DNA of 64,000 nt from Lentisphaerota bacterium (GCA_016188985.1 JACPGM010000006.1:1-64000), one strand, 5' to 3'; shown: positions 36,706 to 47,164, counted from the stretch's first letter. Notes: generated by a model from the sequence alone, not told the origin. Numbers and translations are program-made.

Positions 36706-36785
36706 AGCTTTTTCTTGGCGGGAATTATGGCGTTCAGCCTCTCCGCTGACAAGCGCAAACAATCCGATGTTAAGGTGAAGTGGGC

Positions 36786-37604
36786 TCAGGGAGCGCAGGG
36801 CGACCCGAAATGGCCCTTGGTTTTGCCGCCCATGGCAGGCGCGGAAGACGGGCGCCAGATGCGCTCGGCGCTCAGTCCCAGTTGGGCGGCAACCTGCCAG
36901 GCCGCGCGGATGGCTTGCAAGCGGCCGATGTTATGGGCATCCGAGCCCAGCGCGAAGCAGGCGCCTTCGGCGGCCACGGCCGCCAGGAAGTCAATGTATT
37001 CTTTAACAAACCGGTCGCTATAGTCTTTATTCTCAAGGTTGGCAGTGGCATTGATCTCGATGGCCGTGCCGGTTTCCTTGGCCACCTGGCCAAGTTCGCG
37101 CGCGTAACTCTCGGGCACGGCTTGCATTGAGTCAAACCATGGCCAACCTTTGCCGGTAAACTCAACCTTGTGGAACCAATAGGGATGCACGAGCACGTCA
37201 ACCAGCGCCTCGCGGCAGGTTCTGAGGTGATGACGATGCTGAATATCCACGATCTTTTTCAGATCATAAGTGTTCAGATATGAGTTGTGAATGCCGCCGA
37301 TGGCAAACTGAAACCCGTATTGCTCTTTGATTTCCGCGCTGTAGGCAAAGCCGCCGTCCACGGTGAGAAAATTCAGTTCTACGCCAAAATAAATTGCTAT
37401 CTCAGTATCCAGCGCTTCAATGTCCTGGCGGATCGGCTTGTGCAGGGGAAGACGATCCAGGGAGTTTAAGTGATCGGTTATGCCCAGGGACCTTACCCCG
37501 AGTTGTTCGCATTCGCGCGCGATAGCCGGAACTTCCATGGTGCCATCGGCGCAGCCCAGGTACTTGGTGTGAATGTGAAAATCGTAGCGTGGTATGTCAG
37601 TCAT
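36786..37604 (-). CDS. PHP-domain phosphoesterase (histidinol-phosphatase-like)
   Basis: YDFHIHTKYLGCADGTMEVPAIARECEQLGVRSLGITDHLN; FALGSDAHN. Confidence 0.9.
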   Translation of the reverse strand: MTDIPRYDFHIHTKYLGCADGTMEVPAIARECEQLGVRSLGITDHLNSLDRLPLHKPIRQDIEALDTEIAIYFGVELNFLTVDGGFAYSAEIKEQYGFQFAIGGIHNSYLNTYDLKKIVDIQHRHHLRTCREALVDVLVHPYWFHKVEFTGKGWPWFDSMQAVPESYARELGQVAKETGTAIEINATANLENKDYSDRFVKEYIDFLAAVAAEGACFALGSDAHNIGRLQAIRAAWQVAAQLGLSAERIWRPSSAPAMGGKTKGHFGSPCAP

Positions 37605-37821
37605 AGTATGTTCTCTTTTTTTTGATTGCCTTCCACCGGTCTCCGGCCGCGCAGTCAATTCCGCACTGCGGCCGGCCTGGGTTTCGGTTTATTCCGTGAA
37701 GTCGTAGACATTCCTGACCAGCGGCATTCTGTCAACCGAAAAATTGCGAAAGCCATTTTTGCGCTTGAAAGTTTTGTGTTGTTCGCTGAAAAGGAACGGT
37801 CTAAGTTGTTGCTGATAAGAC

Positions 37822-39858
37822 TTGAAGGGGATACAGGGCGTCGCGCTTGCGGCGACCAGGATGATTTCAATGGCAGTAAGGCATGTCTTGCTTTGGATGA
37901 TCGGAGGAATGCTGGTTTCCTCCGCCCAGGCCATCTCTTATCGGGAATGGGCCTCTTTACCTTCTCAGGAGGTCTCTCCCATATCCATCGTGCTGGAGCC
38001 AGCAGCCACTAGCCTCGTTCATGAAACCACTACCACTATAGAGGTTTGGTCCGGTAATCGTCGGCAACACCATAAAGTGCCTAAGCGGCCTTTGGGCGGC
38101 TATCTGGGCCAAATTATCATTCAGCAGCGCGAAGGCGTGCGTCTGCAGTATCCCCTGACCCTTACTCTTTTGTTCCCCAGTGTGGAGAAAGACGATTTGC
38201 TCCCACTTGCCGAGTCGTCAGAAGCAGTTGCTTTCCATTTGCCGATGGGCTTGTTGAATCCTGATGCGCCTTTGCGGGCGGCACGGTTCCGGCGCAACAT
38301 CCGCCTTGATACCCCGACTTCTTCCGGCCGGATAACTGTACCGCTGCTCTTGTCGAATATATATGAGAGGAGAGGCCTGCGTTTGCCCACTCCTAATATT
38401 CTGTCCTGCCTGTGTGAGGTAAGCGATGCCCGCGGAACTGTCCTGGCACGGAAGCAGCTTGTGGAACTATACAATCCGAACGGATATGTTAGCTCAGAGG
38501 ACGGCGCATGGGTTATGAATGAGCCGGAAGCCGACCGCTACCTGCGCGAAAACGCCGGAATAAATCGCCTGCTAACGGTCACGGAGATCCCTACAACGAT
38601 GGAGCCATATACTGAAATTGACGCTTTATGGCTCTCGGCGGAAGCAGTGCGTTCTGTTGCGTTAACGCCCGCGATGTTGCGGCGCCTGATATTGATGGGC
38701 GTCTGGATTTATGGTCGTGCTGAAACCGTGTCCAATCTGGTAGGGGCGGCTGGTCTTGACGGCCCCGGCGCGGTGCTCATGGGAGGCATCCAGGCGCCAG
38801 TCGAAAAGGTGGAGCGTGGTCGTTCCCGTCCGCACACTTACGGGCAGGCATTTGGGAGTCCCGCTTTTTATCCGGACCGTAAGAACACAAACGCCGTGCC
38901 GGTCATGAACAACCAGAATGATTTGTTCGATCCGCTCAAGCGCCGGTATCTTGGCTGGACGATTAGTATCCTGAGCTTGTTTTTTGCCGTGGCCTGTATC
39001 GGCATGCCGGTGGCATTCTGGCGACTCAAGGGCTCGCGGCGTCTGATTCTCTGGTGGCTTATCCCGGCCGTTACCGTGGTGATCAGCGTTGTGGGATTGG
39101 TCGGCGGCGGGTGGTTTCTACCGCGACAGTCGCGGTGCGACATCACGGAATACCGCTTCGCGGTTGCCGGCTGGCCCGAGGTGTTTTGCCATAGCGTCAA
39201 CCGGTTGCTGACTTTTGAGGATCGGGAAGTAAATTGGAAGCTGCCGCGGCAAAGCTTTACGGTGCCCATGGAGCACCATAGCTTGTTTAAGGGGTTTGCC
39301 CACCGACAGTGGATTGATGAAACGCCGGACTTTGTGATGCATGGCAGCGGCGGATTGAAACGTGGGCAGATCAGCGTGAATGAAACAGCCTTTTTTCGCT
39401 CTCTGCCTATTCCTGTGGCCATTAACCAGACAACAAACCCGCCTAAGCTGAAGGCCTTGGTGCCTTTGCATCAGGTGCATGTGTGGGAACATGGAGCCTG
39501 GTATAAATTGGGAACCTTGGCGCCAGGACAGGCCGTTGACTGGTCGCATAGTGCGAAAACCCATAGGTTCCTGGGTATTCCGGAACGTATCAGCGAATGT
39601 TTCCCCAGTTATCATTACAAGCCCGACCAAGTTCCCTGCAAGAATTGTGGAAAGATCCATGAAGGCGATAAAGACATGGCCGAGGTGTTCAGCAACCGCT
39701 GGGTAGTAGCGGCGCTGGCGACCGAGCCCGCTGAAGTTCAACCGATGTTTAAGAATGCTCAGGTTGAATCCCGCGTCGTCTGGTTTATCCATATCCCCTT
39801 AGATACAAAAGCAGGGATCCATGGTAAGAACTTAGCGGAGTTCCATGATGCCAATTAA
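37822..39858 (+). CDS. Hypothetical membrane-anchored protein at the head of an ABC-transporter operon
   Basis: Long ORF with signal peptide and internal TM helices (LGWTISILSLFFAVACIGMPVAFW); overlaps downstream ABC ATPase. Confidence 0.7.
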   Translation: MKGIQGVALAATRMISMAVRHVLLWMIGGMLVSSAQAISYREWASLPSQEVSPISIVLEPAATSLVHETTTTIEVWSGNRRQHHKVPKRPLGGYLGQIIIQQREGVRLQYPLTLTLLFPSVEKDDLLPLAESSEAVAFHLPMGLLNPDAPLRAARFRRNIRLDTPTSSGRITVPLLLSNIYERRGLRLPTPNILSCLCEVSDARGTVLARKQLVELYNPNGYVSSEDGAWVMNEPEADRYLRENAGINRLLTVTEIPTTMEPYTEIDALWLSAEAVRSVALTPAMLRRLILMGVWIYGRAETVSNLVGAAGLDGPGAVLMGGIQAPVEKVERGRSRPHTYGQAFGSPAFYPDRKNTNAVPVMNNQNDLFDPLKRRYLGWTISILSLFFAVACIGMPVAFWRLKGSRRLILWWLIPAVTVVISVVGLVGGGWFLPRQSRCDITEYRFAVAGWPEVFCHSVNRLLTFEDREVNWKLPRQSFTVPMEHHSLFKGFAHRQWIDETPDFVMHGSGGLKRGQISVNETAFFRSLPIPVAINQTTNPPKLKALVPLHQVHVWEHGAWYKLGTLAPGQAVDWSHSAKTHRFLGIPERISECFPSYHYKPDQVPCKNCGKIHEGDKDMAEVFSNRWVVAALATEPAEVQPMFKNAQVESRVVWFIHIPLDTKAGIHGKNLAEFHDAN

Positions 39859-40837
39859 CCCCGCTACACTGGTTCTTTCGGACATTCGCAAAACCTATCC
39901 GAATGGTATTGAAGCGCTGCGTGGTGTTTCGCTGAAAGTTCGACCGGGCGAAGTGTTCGGACTCGTCGGTCCCAATGGCGCGGGTAAAACCACGCTGCTG
40001 AAAGTGGCCAGCGGCCTGTTGTTCCCTGAGACTGGAACTGTCGTTTGCGATGGCCGGGATATTACCCGGCATCCGAAACAGGCGGCGGCATTCATTGGGC
40101 TCATGCCGGATCCGCTGGGTGTCTACACGGATGTATCGGCGTGGGAATATCTGGAATTTTTTGCCCGACTGCAGGCTATTCCCTTAAACCAGATCAAAGG
40201 CAGAATAGATGCGGCCGTTGACTTGATGGGCTTGAGACCATGGTTGGCGGATGAAGTTGAAACACTCTCGGCCGGTTGGCAGCGGCGCCTGGCCTTGGGT
40301 CGCGTCTTGCTGGCGGATACCCCGGTGCTGCTCCTGGACGAGCCGGCGGCCGGCCTGGATGTTTCCGCGCGCAGCGAACTCCTGGGCTTGGTGCGCCGGC
40401 TGGCGGAAAGCGGGCGTACGCTGATTGTATCGTCGCATATTCTCCCTGAACTGGAACAGTTGGCTGACCGGTTTGCCATCATCAATCAGGGCCGCTGGGT
40501 GAACGCAGCGCCGGATCAACCGTTTTTCACGCGCGCGGAACTCCAGCGCGGTTTTTCAACCGCGCGCTGGCGCCTGCGATGCAATCGGCCAGCCGACGCT
40601 GTTCAGACACTTTCCCGCCTGGGACTCGACGCCCACTCTGAAGCAGATATATTGACCTTTGCTTCTGCTGACGAAGCCGTTGCCGCGCGCGCGCTGCGAG
40701 CCGTGATTGACAGTAATGTGGATGTCTATGAGTTTCAGCGCCAGCAGGTTGAACTAACCGAACTGGTGTTGCAGGTTCTTCGGCAGGAGAATTGGTCAAC
40801 CGACGGCGCTGTGCCGCCGGTGAGGAGCCGGATATGA
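39845..40837 (+). CDS. ABC transporter ATP-binding protein
   Basis: Walker A GPNGAGKTTLLK; Walker B VLLLDEPAAGLD; signature-like motif ETLSAGWQRRLALG. Confidence 0.95.
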   Translation: MMPINPATLVLSDIRKTYPNGIEALRGVSLKVRPGEVFGLVGPNGAGKTTLLKVASGLLFPETGTVVCDGRDITRHPKQAAAFIGLMPDPLGVYTDVSAWEYLEFFARLQAIPLNQIKGRIDAAVDLMGLRPWLADEVETLSAGWQRRLALGRVLLADTPVLLLDEPAAGLDVSARSELLGLVRRLAESGRTLIVSSHILPELEQLADRFAIINQGRWVNAAPDQPFFTRAELQRGFSTARWRLRCNRPADAVQTLSRLGLDAHSEADILTFASADEAVAARALRAVIDSNVDVYEFQRQQVELTELVLQVLRQENWSTDGAVPPVRSRI

Positions 40838-41637
40838 TGAATCCGTTATATTGGCTTGAAGTTCGCGTCCGTGCGCGTGAAAAGCGCCTATGGATGCTGG
40901 CCTTGTTCCTTGTTGTAACCTTGACAATCATCGGCGGGTGCGTGTTGGCGCTTGAGGCGATTCACGATTTGAGCACCGAACCGCTCACTATCGGTGAAAC
41001 GCTTACCTGGTCCGTATTGTTTTGCCAGGCCGGCCTGCTGGTGATTCTGGCGCCGCTGGCTACGGCCGGCCGAATCTCCCAGGAGCGGGAGCAGCGCACG
41101 CTGGCCGCCCTGATTAATTCGCCGGCCAGCGCTCCGCGCATCGCGCTGGGCAAACTGTGGGGGGCCTGGACGTTCGTTATTTGGCTTGGCCTGTTGGTGT
41201 TGCCATTTCTTTTTGTCGCCACGCTGTGGGGTGGGCCATCCTGGAAGTTAATCGTCGGATGCGTCGGCTTGAACCTGCTGGCGGGACTGGTTTTGTCGGC
41301 ATTGTCGCTTGGCATTTCGGGACTTTTCGGCCGCTCGCTGACCGCTTACCTGGTTACCGGGACTTTCCTGTTTGGTTGGATAGCGATCCTGCCGCTGATC
41401 GGCTCACTGGTCTTATCACTGGTTCAGGATCAAGACCCGGCCTTTCATGAATATATTATGTACCTGACAATGTATTTTAACCCGTTTTTCCCATTGATCA
41501 CACTGACAGAATCCTATGCGGATTTGGAATTGAGCGGGCTGGCCCTTCCCTTGGTGTATGGCATAGGAATCTGGATTCTGCTGGGCATCGGCAGTCTGGG
41601 TATTGCCATGCGCAGCCTCAAGCGCGAAGTCTATTAA
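40834..41637 (+). CDS. ABC-2-type transporter permease
   Basis: Six-TM pattern; start overlaps previous stop (ATGA). Confidence 0.88.
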   Translation: MMNPLYWLEVRVRAREKRLWMLALFLVVTLTIIGGCVLALEAIHDLSTEPLTIGETLTWSVLFCQAGLLVILAPLATAGRISQEREQRTLAALINSPASAPRIALGKLWGAWTFVIWLGLLVLPFLFVATLWGGPSWKLIVGCVGLNLLAGLVLSALSLGISGLFGRSLTAYLVTGTFLFGWIAILPLIGSLVLSLVQDQDPAFHEYIMYLTMYFNPFFPLITLTESYADLELSGLALPLVYGIGIWILLGIGSLGIAMRSLKREVY

Positions 41638-41752
41638 ACTGTTCTTTTCGTTGTCGGCGCTGCTTTGATTATTTTAGTGCTTGTGCGCGGAAAGGCTTCC
41701 GGGTATCTTTACAACGATTGCTTGTTGACCATCTTAGTTATAGGAGAAGCAA

Positions 41753-42571
41753 ATGAAGGCAAAAAGATTGGGACTGCTCATTACGGCGGCGTTGGCAATG
41801 GCCGGTGGCGGCTGGGCGCAAAGCGAATCCATGCGGCCGCTCTACACGCGCGAAAATCGCTTTCCCGAGAAATACAAGGCGGAGATCGGCACCTATGTGA
41901 ACCATGCGCAGTATGACGAGTATTTTGTTTCCCAGATTGATTCCGAGAGCTACAAGAGCGTCGCGGTGAGTAAAACCGCCGGACCTAAGCTGAAATCCAC
42001 GACCGTCGCGCCCTACGCCAAATTCGGCGTGTATGAGAACCTGACCGTTTATTCGACGGTGCCCTACAGCTTTGATAAGTCGGAGGCCAAAAAAGAGACG
42101 ACCTCCGGCTTCAATGACGTTGCCGTGGGCCTGGAACTGCTGGCCTATGAATATACTTACAAGTATCCCTGGGTTATCCCTTATATTGAAGTTACCTTTC
42201 CCAGCGGCGACGATGAGGAACACCGGGGCTTAGGCGAAGTTGACGCTATTTTCGGCGCGGCCGTTGGCACCACCACCTTTGACAAATACACCTGGGTTCT
42301 GGATGGCCGGTACGACGCCAACGCCTATGACAATGGCCGCTTTGAAGGCGCGGTGGCGTTCGTCTGGGAACTTAGCAGTCAATTTTCAGTCCTGGCGGAA
42401 GCCAAGATAATGGAGCAAGCCCCGGACAGCACCGATGATGTGCCGATCTATTTCAATGGCGGCATGTGCTATCGGCCCATCGAGCCTTTCAGCATCAACC
42501 TCTACGGCGGCGCGAGCGCCAATGCTGAGGAAGACGGCCATGGCACGCTCAAGCTGGCCTATAGCTTCTGA
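41753..42571 (+). CDS. Putative outer-membrane beta-barrel protein
   Basis: Signal peptide, alternating amphipathic strands, C-terminal aromatic (KLAYSF). Confidence 0.7.
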   Translation: MKAKRLGLLITAALAMAGGGWAQSESMRPLYTRENRFPEKYKAEIGTYVNHAQYDEYFVSQIDSESYKSVAVSKTAGPKLKSTTVAPYAKFGVYENLTVYSTVPYSFDKSEAKKETTSGFNDVAVGLELLAYEYTYKYPWVIPYIEVTFPSGDDEEHRGLGEVDAIFGAAVGTTTFDKYTWVLDGRYDANAYDNGRFEGAVAFVWELSSQFSVLAEAKIMEQAPDSTDDVPIYFNGGMCYRPIEPFSINLYGGASANAEEDGHGTLKLAYSF

Positions 42572-42632
42572 GCGCTAAGCGTTTGACAGTCTGGCCGGGC
42601 AGCCGCGTTGGGTCTATCGCCATTGCACAGCC

Positions 42633-44138
42633 GTGAAAACCACCCGAGTGCTTATTGTGCTGATGTGGCTTTTCCTGACCGGCTGGCTGATCCGCTACGA
42701 GGCTTTTCCCCAGTGGTTTACCGACTATGCGCCGGGTTACCGCTCGCTCTTCAGGAGCGGACCCTTGATCCTTGATACCTGGATGCAAGTCGAGTTTCGC
42801 AACACGCCCGTGGGCTACAGTCATACCTGGGTGGATAGCGACGTCGAATCGCCCCAGGCGGCCTATACGCTGCATAACCAGACCGTGCTGAACCTTAAAT
42901 TGCTGGAGCAGGTTCAGTGGGTGAACATCATTGCCGGGGCGACGCTGGATGCGGATTATAAGCTCCAGAAGTTTTATGCCGTGCTCTCTTCAAGAGTCTA
43001 TGTCACCCGGCTCGATGGCCAAAGAATCGGCGCGAACACCTTCAGCGTCCGCATCCGCACCGGCAGCGGCGAGCAGACCGTAAACTTGAATGTTCCCGAC
43101 GACGTCATTTTATATTCGCCCGCAACCGAAATGGTCCTGGCCGGTCTCAAGCCCGGCGAATCCTTGACCTTAAGGGTTCTCGATCCGCTCACGGTAACCG
43201 TCTCGGACGTGCGCGTGGAGGCCTTGCGCCGCGAAAAGTTGAGTTTGGCCGGACGTGAACACGAGGCGACCGTGTTGCGCCTGGTGTATCAGGGGCTGGA
43301 AACGCTTTCCTGGATAGATTCCGAAGCGCGCGTGCTGCGGCAGGAAACCCCTTTCGGCTGGACCATGACCTTGAGTTCGGAGAAGGATGTGTCCGCCTTC
43401 AAGCAGGATGCGGCCAAAGCCGATGACCTGCTCTCCGCTTTCGCCGTGCCCTGCCGCGGCCAGGTGCGTAGTCCCGCGGAATGCCGGCTGCTGCGCGTCG
43501 AGCTGACCGGCGCGAATCTCGCGGCGCAGGATTTTGAGAGTCACCGCCAAATTGTCGAGCTCCGGGAAGACCGGCGCGTTGCCCTGACCGTGCGCGCCCA
43601 GCCAAGTCCGAGCGCGGCTAATGCCCTTGGATCGGCGCCCGGCGCCGCCGCGGCGTTCCTGGCATCCTCGCCGGCGTTGCAGGTTGAGCACCCCGCGATC
43701 GCCGCCCAAGCGCGCGCCATTGTCGGCAGTGAAACCAACAGTTGGGCCGCGGCGCGGGCTCTGGCGGACTGGGTCTATCGCGCGGTTGAAAAAAAGACGA
43801 CGGTCAGTTGGCCCTCGGCGCTCGACGTGCTGGAACGCCGCGAGGGCGATTGCAATGAGCACACTTACCTTTTTGTGGCGCTGGCCCGCGCGGTGGGACT
43901 CCCCGCGCGGATTCAGGTCGGTCTGGTCTATTCCCAGAGGGATAGCGCTTCGGGGTCCTTCTATTATCATGCCTGGCCGGCGGTCTACGTCGGCGAGTGG
44001 GTGGAACTGGATCCGACCTTGGGGCAGCCGACCGTGGATGCCACGCATATCTCGCTGGTGCAGGGCGAGGTAAGCGAGCAACTGAAGTTGCTGGGCCTCA
44101 TCGGCCAGATCAACGTGGCGGTCGTGGAGGAACATTGA
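42633..44138 (+). CDS. Transglutaminase-like domain protein
   Basis: REGDCNEHTYLFVALARAVGLPARIQVGLVY...YYHAWPAVYVGEWVELDPT (Cys-His-Asp arrangement). Confidence 0.9.
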   Translation: MKTTRVLIVLMWLFLTGWLIRYEAFPQWFTDYAPGYRSLFRSGPLILDTWMQVEFRNTPVGYSHTWVDSDVESPQAAYTLHNQTVLNLKLLEQVQWVNIIAGATLDADYKLQKFYAVLSSRVYVTRLDGQRIGANTFSVRIRTGSGEQTVNLNVPDDVILYSPATEMVLAGLKPGESLTLRVLDPLTVTVSDVRVEALRREKLSLAGREHEATVLRLVYQGLETLSWIDSEARVLRQETPFGWTMTLSSEKDVSAFKQDAAKADDLLSAFAVPCRGQVRSPAECRLLRVELTGANLAAQDFESHRQIVELREDRRVALTVRAQPSPSAANALGSAPGAAAAFLASSPALQVEHPAIAAQARAIVGSETNSWAAARALADWVYRAVEKKTTVSWPSALDVLERREGDCNEHTYLFVALARAVGLPARIQVGLVYSQRDSASGSFYYHAWPAVYVGEWVELDPTLGQPTVDATHISLVQGEVSEQLKLLGLIGQINVAVVEEH

Positions 44139-44196
44139 TTTTGTTGACAAGATTAACCGGGTGTAGTTGTTGAAAAACTTGTTATTACCCGCGAGG

Positions 44197-44280
44197 GTCA
44201 TCCCGAGCTTGTCGAGGGATCTCGCGCGCATGAATGAACCTTGAGATTCCTCGACTCCGCTTTGCTGCGCTCGGAATGAC
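44197..44280. repeat. GTCATCCCGAGC palindromic element (84 bp)
   Basis: gtcatcccgagcttgtcgagggatct...attcctcgactccgctttgctgcgctcggaatgac. Confidence 0.93.
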
Positions 44281-44295
44281 AGAGGCTGGTAGGCT

Positions 44296-44328
44296 GTCAT
44301 CCCGAGCTTGTCGAGGGATCTCGCGCTG
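44296..44328. repeat. Half GTCATCCCGAGC element
   Basis: gtcatcccgagcttgtcgagggatctcgcgctg without opposite arm. Confidence 0.85.
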
Positions 44329-44380
44329 ATTTCCGTTTCAATCTGCTTAACTGTGAACTCTGAACCGTGAACTTTGAACC

Positions 44381-45121
44381 ATGCCAAGTCTTATGATTGA
44401 AATCGAACATTTGACCAAGAGCTTCGGCCGGGTGCAGGCGGTCAAGGACCTGTCGCTGACTATTCCCCAGGGCGAACTGTTCTGCTTTCTGGGGCCCAAC
44501 GGCGCCGGCAAGACCACGACCATTAAATTGCTCTGCGGGTTGCTGAAGCCCACCAGCGGCACGATCCGCATCCGCGGGCTTGATCTGAAGGCCGAGCCGG
44601 CGGCCGTGCACCGCCTGATTGGCTACATTCCCGATACGCCCTATCTTTACGAGCGCCTGACGCCCTTGGAGTTCTTTCAATTTATCGGCGACCTTTACCA
44701 GGTTCCGCCGGCGCAAGTGCGCGAAGCGCGCGACAAGTACTTTGCGCTGTTCGCCATGGAGGACTATGCCCAGACCCTGATCAAAGACCTCTCGCACGGC
44801 TACCGCCAACGCCTGATTTACGCGGCTACCTTCCTGCATCAGCCCAAGGTGCTGTTTATTGACGAGCCGTTTATTGGTCTGGACCCATTCAGCATCCGCC
44901 TGATCCATGACCTGTTGCGCCAGACCGCCCGCGCCGGCACAACCATTTTCCTGACGACTCATATCCTGGCGTTTGCCGAGCAGTTGGCCGATCGGATTGG
45001 AATCATCAGCGGCGGCAGCCTCTCCGGCCTGGGAACGCTTGCCGAACTTAAAGCGCTCAGCTCCGTGCAAGGGGCCTTGGAGGATGTCTTTCTGCGACTG
45101 ACGCGTCCGGAAGGTAATTAA
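44381..45121 (+). CDS. ABC transporter ATP-binding protein
   Basis: FLGPNGAGKTTTIKLLCGLL; DLSHGYRQRL; VLFIDEPFIGLDP. Confidence 0.95.
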   Translation: MPSLMIEIEHLTKSFGRVQAVKDLSLTIPQGELFCFLGPNGAGKTTTIKLLCGLLKPTSGTIRIRGLDLKAEPAAVHRLIGYIPDTPYLYERLTPLEFFQFIGDLYQVPPAQVREARDKYFALFAMEDYAQTLIKDLSHGYRQRLIYAATFLHQPKVLFIDEPFIGLDPFSIRLIHDLLRQTARAGTTIFLTTHILAFAEQLADRIGIISGGSLSGLGTLAELKALSSVQGALEDVFLRLTRPEGN

Positions 45122-45127
45122 AATACA

Positions 45128-45226
45128 ACCACGGATAGTACGGATTTCACGGATGAAGACGAGACCTGGAAAAAACGGGAAGAAAAGATTTGCTCCTCTA
45201 TCCGTGCCATCAGTGTAATCCGTGGT
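45128..45226. repeat. CCACGGAT-type palindromic repeat
   Basis: accacggatagtacggatttcacggatg...ctatccgtgccatcagtgtaatccgtggt. Confidence 0.9.
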
Positions 45227-45245
45227 AAAAAAAACAGGAAAATAC

Positions 45246-46916
45246 ATGCATGGCGTAGCCGTATTATTGCGCAAAGACGCCTGTGTTCTGGGCAACCTGT
45301 CGGTTCTGGCGCGGGAACAATCGGTCTTTAAAGGTGTTTTCATCCTGGTTTTTGCCGGGGCGATGCTGGGGGGCCTCTGGTATCTGTTTCTGGAGGGCTT
45401 TCAATTCCTCGGCAACCTGGGCGGCATCGGGGTAATGCTGATCCACCATCTCTTTGCCCTCTGCTTTTTCGGCCTGGGCCTCATGCTGGTGCTCTCCAAT
45501 ATCATTACAACCTATACGACCGTTTTTCATTCGGAGGAAATACCTTTTCTGCTTTGCCGGCCGATCGCGCCGGGCGAGATTCTCTTGCATAAATGGCTGG
45601 AAACCACCCTGATTTCTTCCTGGGCTTTCTTTCTTATCATTGTTCCTTTCATTGGGGCCTTTGCCTGGCATGAGCGGCTCTCGGCGCTGTTTATGCTCTG
45701 GACCTTTCTTTTTTCGATTCCCCTGGTCCTCTTATATGCCGGCGTTGGTATGCTCCTGACCATTCTGGTTTTGCGTTTCGCGCCGCGCTGGCGCGCGCGT
45801 TTATGGGTCGGAATTGCGCTCCTGGGATTGATCGGCTGGGGCGGCTGGCTGTTGCTGGGTTTCGGCAAGACACCGACCGATGATGTGGCCTTTATTCTCG
45901 AACGGTTTGTGCCCGGGCTGAAGGTGGCGGCTTTTCCGCTCTGGCCGAGCGCCTGGGTGGCCGAAGGCATTGTGGCCTTATCGCGCGGCCAGTGGTTGCG
46001 CGGCAGTCTCCTCTTCGGCGTCCTGTTGGCCAATACGCTGATGGTGGCGCTGCTGGTCGAGGCCGCGGGCAATGCGCTGTTCGTCCAAACCTGGTTGCGG
46101 ACGCGCGCGGCTTTCCGCCAGGGCGCCCCTGCCAGACCAATCGCCGCGCCGGTGCCGGCAACGCGCCTGACTTTTCTGGCGCACGACGCGCGCGCCCTGG
46201 TGATTAAGGACGTGCGCACGATGGCGCGCGATCCCGCCCAGTGGATTCAAGGGTTTCTTTTTTTTGGCCTGCTGACTTTGTATTTCTTTAACCTGCGCAA
46301 TCTGCACTATCATCTGCTCTCGGACGTATGGCGGAACCTGATCACTTTCCTCAACATCTTCAGCCTGGCAGCGGTTATGTGCTCGTTCAGCTCCCGGTTC
46401 ATCTACCCGCAACTGAGCCTGGAGGGCCAGGCTTTCTGGCTGATTGGCCTGGGGCCCACAACGATGGGCCGGATATTGAAAATAAAGTTTTTATCAGCGC
46501 TTGTGGGCATGCTGGCGATCAGCGTGGTCTTGATGACGGTTTCCACCATCTCGCTGGCGGTGGGCTGGCGGGTCTGGCTGACGACCATGGGCCTGGCCGT
46601 GGCGATGTCTCTCGGCTTAAGCGCCTTGGCTACCGGGCTGGGCGCCGTGTTTCTCGACCTGAAACAGCGCAACCCGATGTCAATCATTTCGGGTTTTGGC
46701 GGCACGCTCAACCTGGCCTTGAGCCTGGTTTATCTGGCGGCGGTCATCCTGCCGTTTGGCGCGCTCAATCATTACTATGTGCTCGGCCGGATCGGGAGCG
46801 GCGATCTCAGGACCGGCATGCTGGCGGCCTCGGCCTGGCTGATCATCGCCACGCTGGCCGCTACGTTTCTGCCCTTGTTCAGCGGAAAGCGCAGCCTGCT
46901 GCGGAGGGACTACTAA
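45246..46916 (+). CDS. ABC transporter permease-like membrane protein
   Basis: Multi-TM; follows ATPase; internal ATG start chosen because the upstream ORF extension is repeat sequence. Confidence 0.82.
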   Translation: MHGVAVLLRKDACVLGNLSVLAREQSVFKGVFILVFAGAMLGGLWYLFLEGFQFLGNLGGIGVMLIHHLFALCFFGLGLMLVLSNIITTYTTVFHSEEIPFLLCRPIAPGEILLHKWLETTLISSWAFFLIIVPFIGAFAWHERLSALFMLWTFLFSIPLVLLYAGVGMLLTILVLRFAPRWRARLWVGIALLGLIGWGGWLLLGFGKTPTDDVAFILERFVPGLKVAAFPLWPSAWVAEGIVALSRGQWLRGSLLFGVLLANTLMVALLVEAAGNALFVQTWLRTRAAFRQGAPARPIAAPVPATRLTFLAHDARALVIKDVRTMARDPAQWIQGFLFFGLLTLYFFNLRNLHYHLLSDVWRNLITFLNIFSLAAVMCSFSSRFIYPQLSLEGQAFWLIGLGPTTMGRILKIKFLSALVGMLAISVVLMTVSTISLAVGWRVWLTTMGLAVAMSLGLSALATGLGAVFLDLKQRNPMSIISGFGGTLNLALSLVYLAAVILPFGALNHYYVLGRIGSGDLRTGMLAASAWLIIATLAATFLPLFSGKRSLLRRDY

Positions 46917-46949
46917 GAAAATGCCGTTGGCCGGTTGTAATGGGTACGA

Positions 46950-47160
46950 GGTGGTCGCGTGAGGGTAGGGACGGCTCGCCTGTCTGCGTGCGTACCCGCA
47001 CAGGCAGACCGAGCCGTCCGCGGCCTGCCTACCGAAGCCGCTTCGGCGCAGGCAGGCGCGTTCGGGCCTACTCCGCCGTAGTTCCGCCTTAGCGGATCCG
47101 CAAGGGCGGAAAGCCTACTGGCTACGAAGGCTGGACGAACGCGCCCTACCTCTTGCACGG
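46950..47160. repeat. Composite nested GC-rich palindromes
   Basis: ggacggctcg...cgagccgtcc; cctactccgccgtag...ctacgaaggctgga with internal ttccgccttagcggatccgcaagggcggaa. Confidence 0.8.
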
Positions 47161-47164
47161 CCGG

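Noticed and set aside
43170-44387. 405-aa minus ORF opposite the transglutaminase gene
   Set aside because: Antisense shadow ORF whose N-terminus is translated GTCATCCCGAGC repeat.
44297-45343. 348-aa minus ORF containing FFTTDYTDGTDRG
   Set aside because: Antisense to an ABC ATPase; the motif is a translation of the CCACGGAT repeat.
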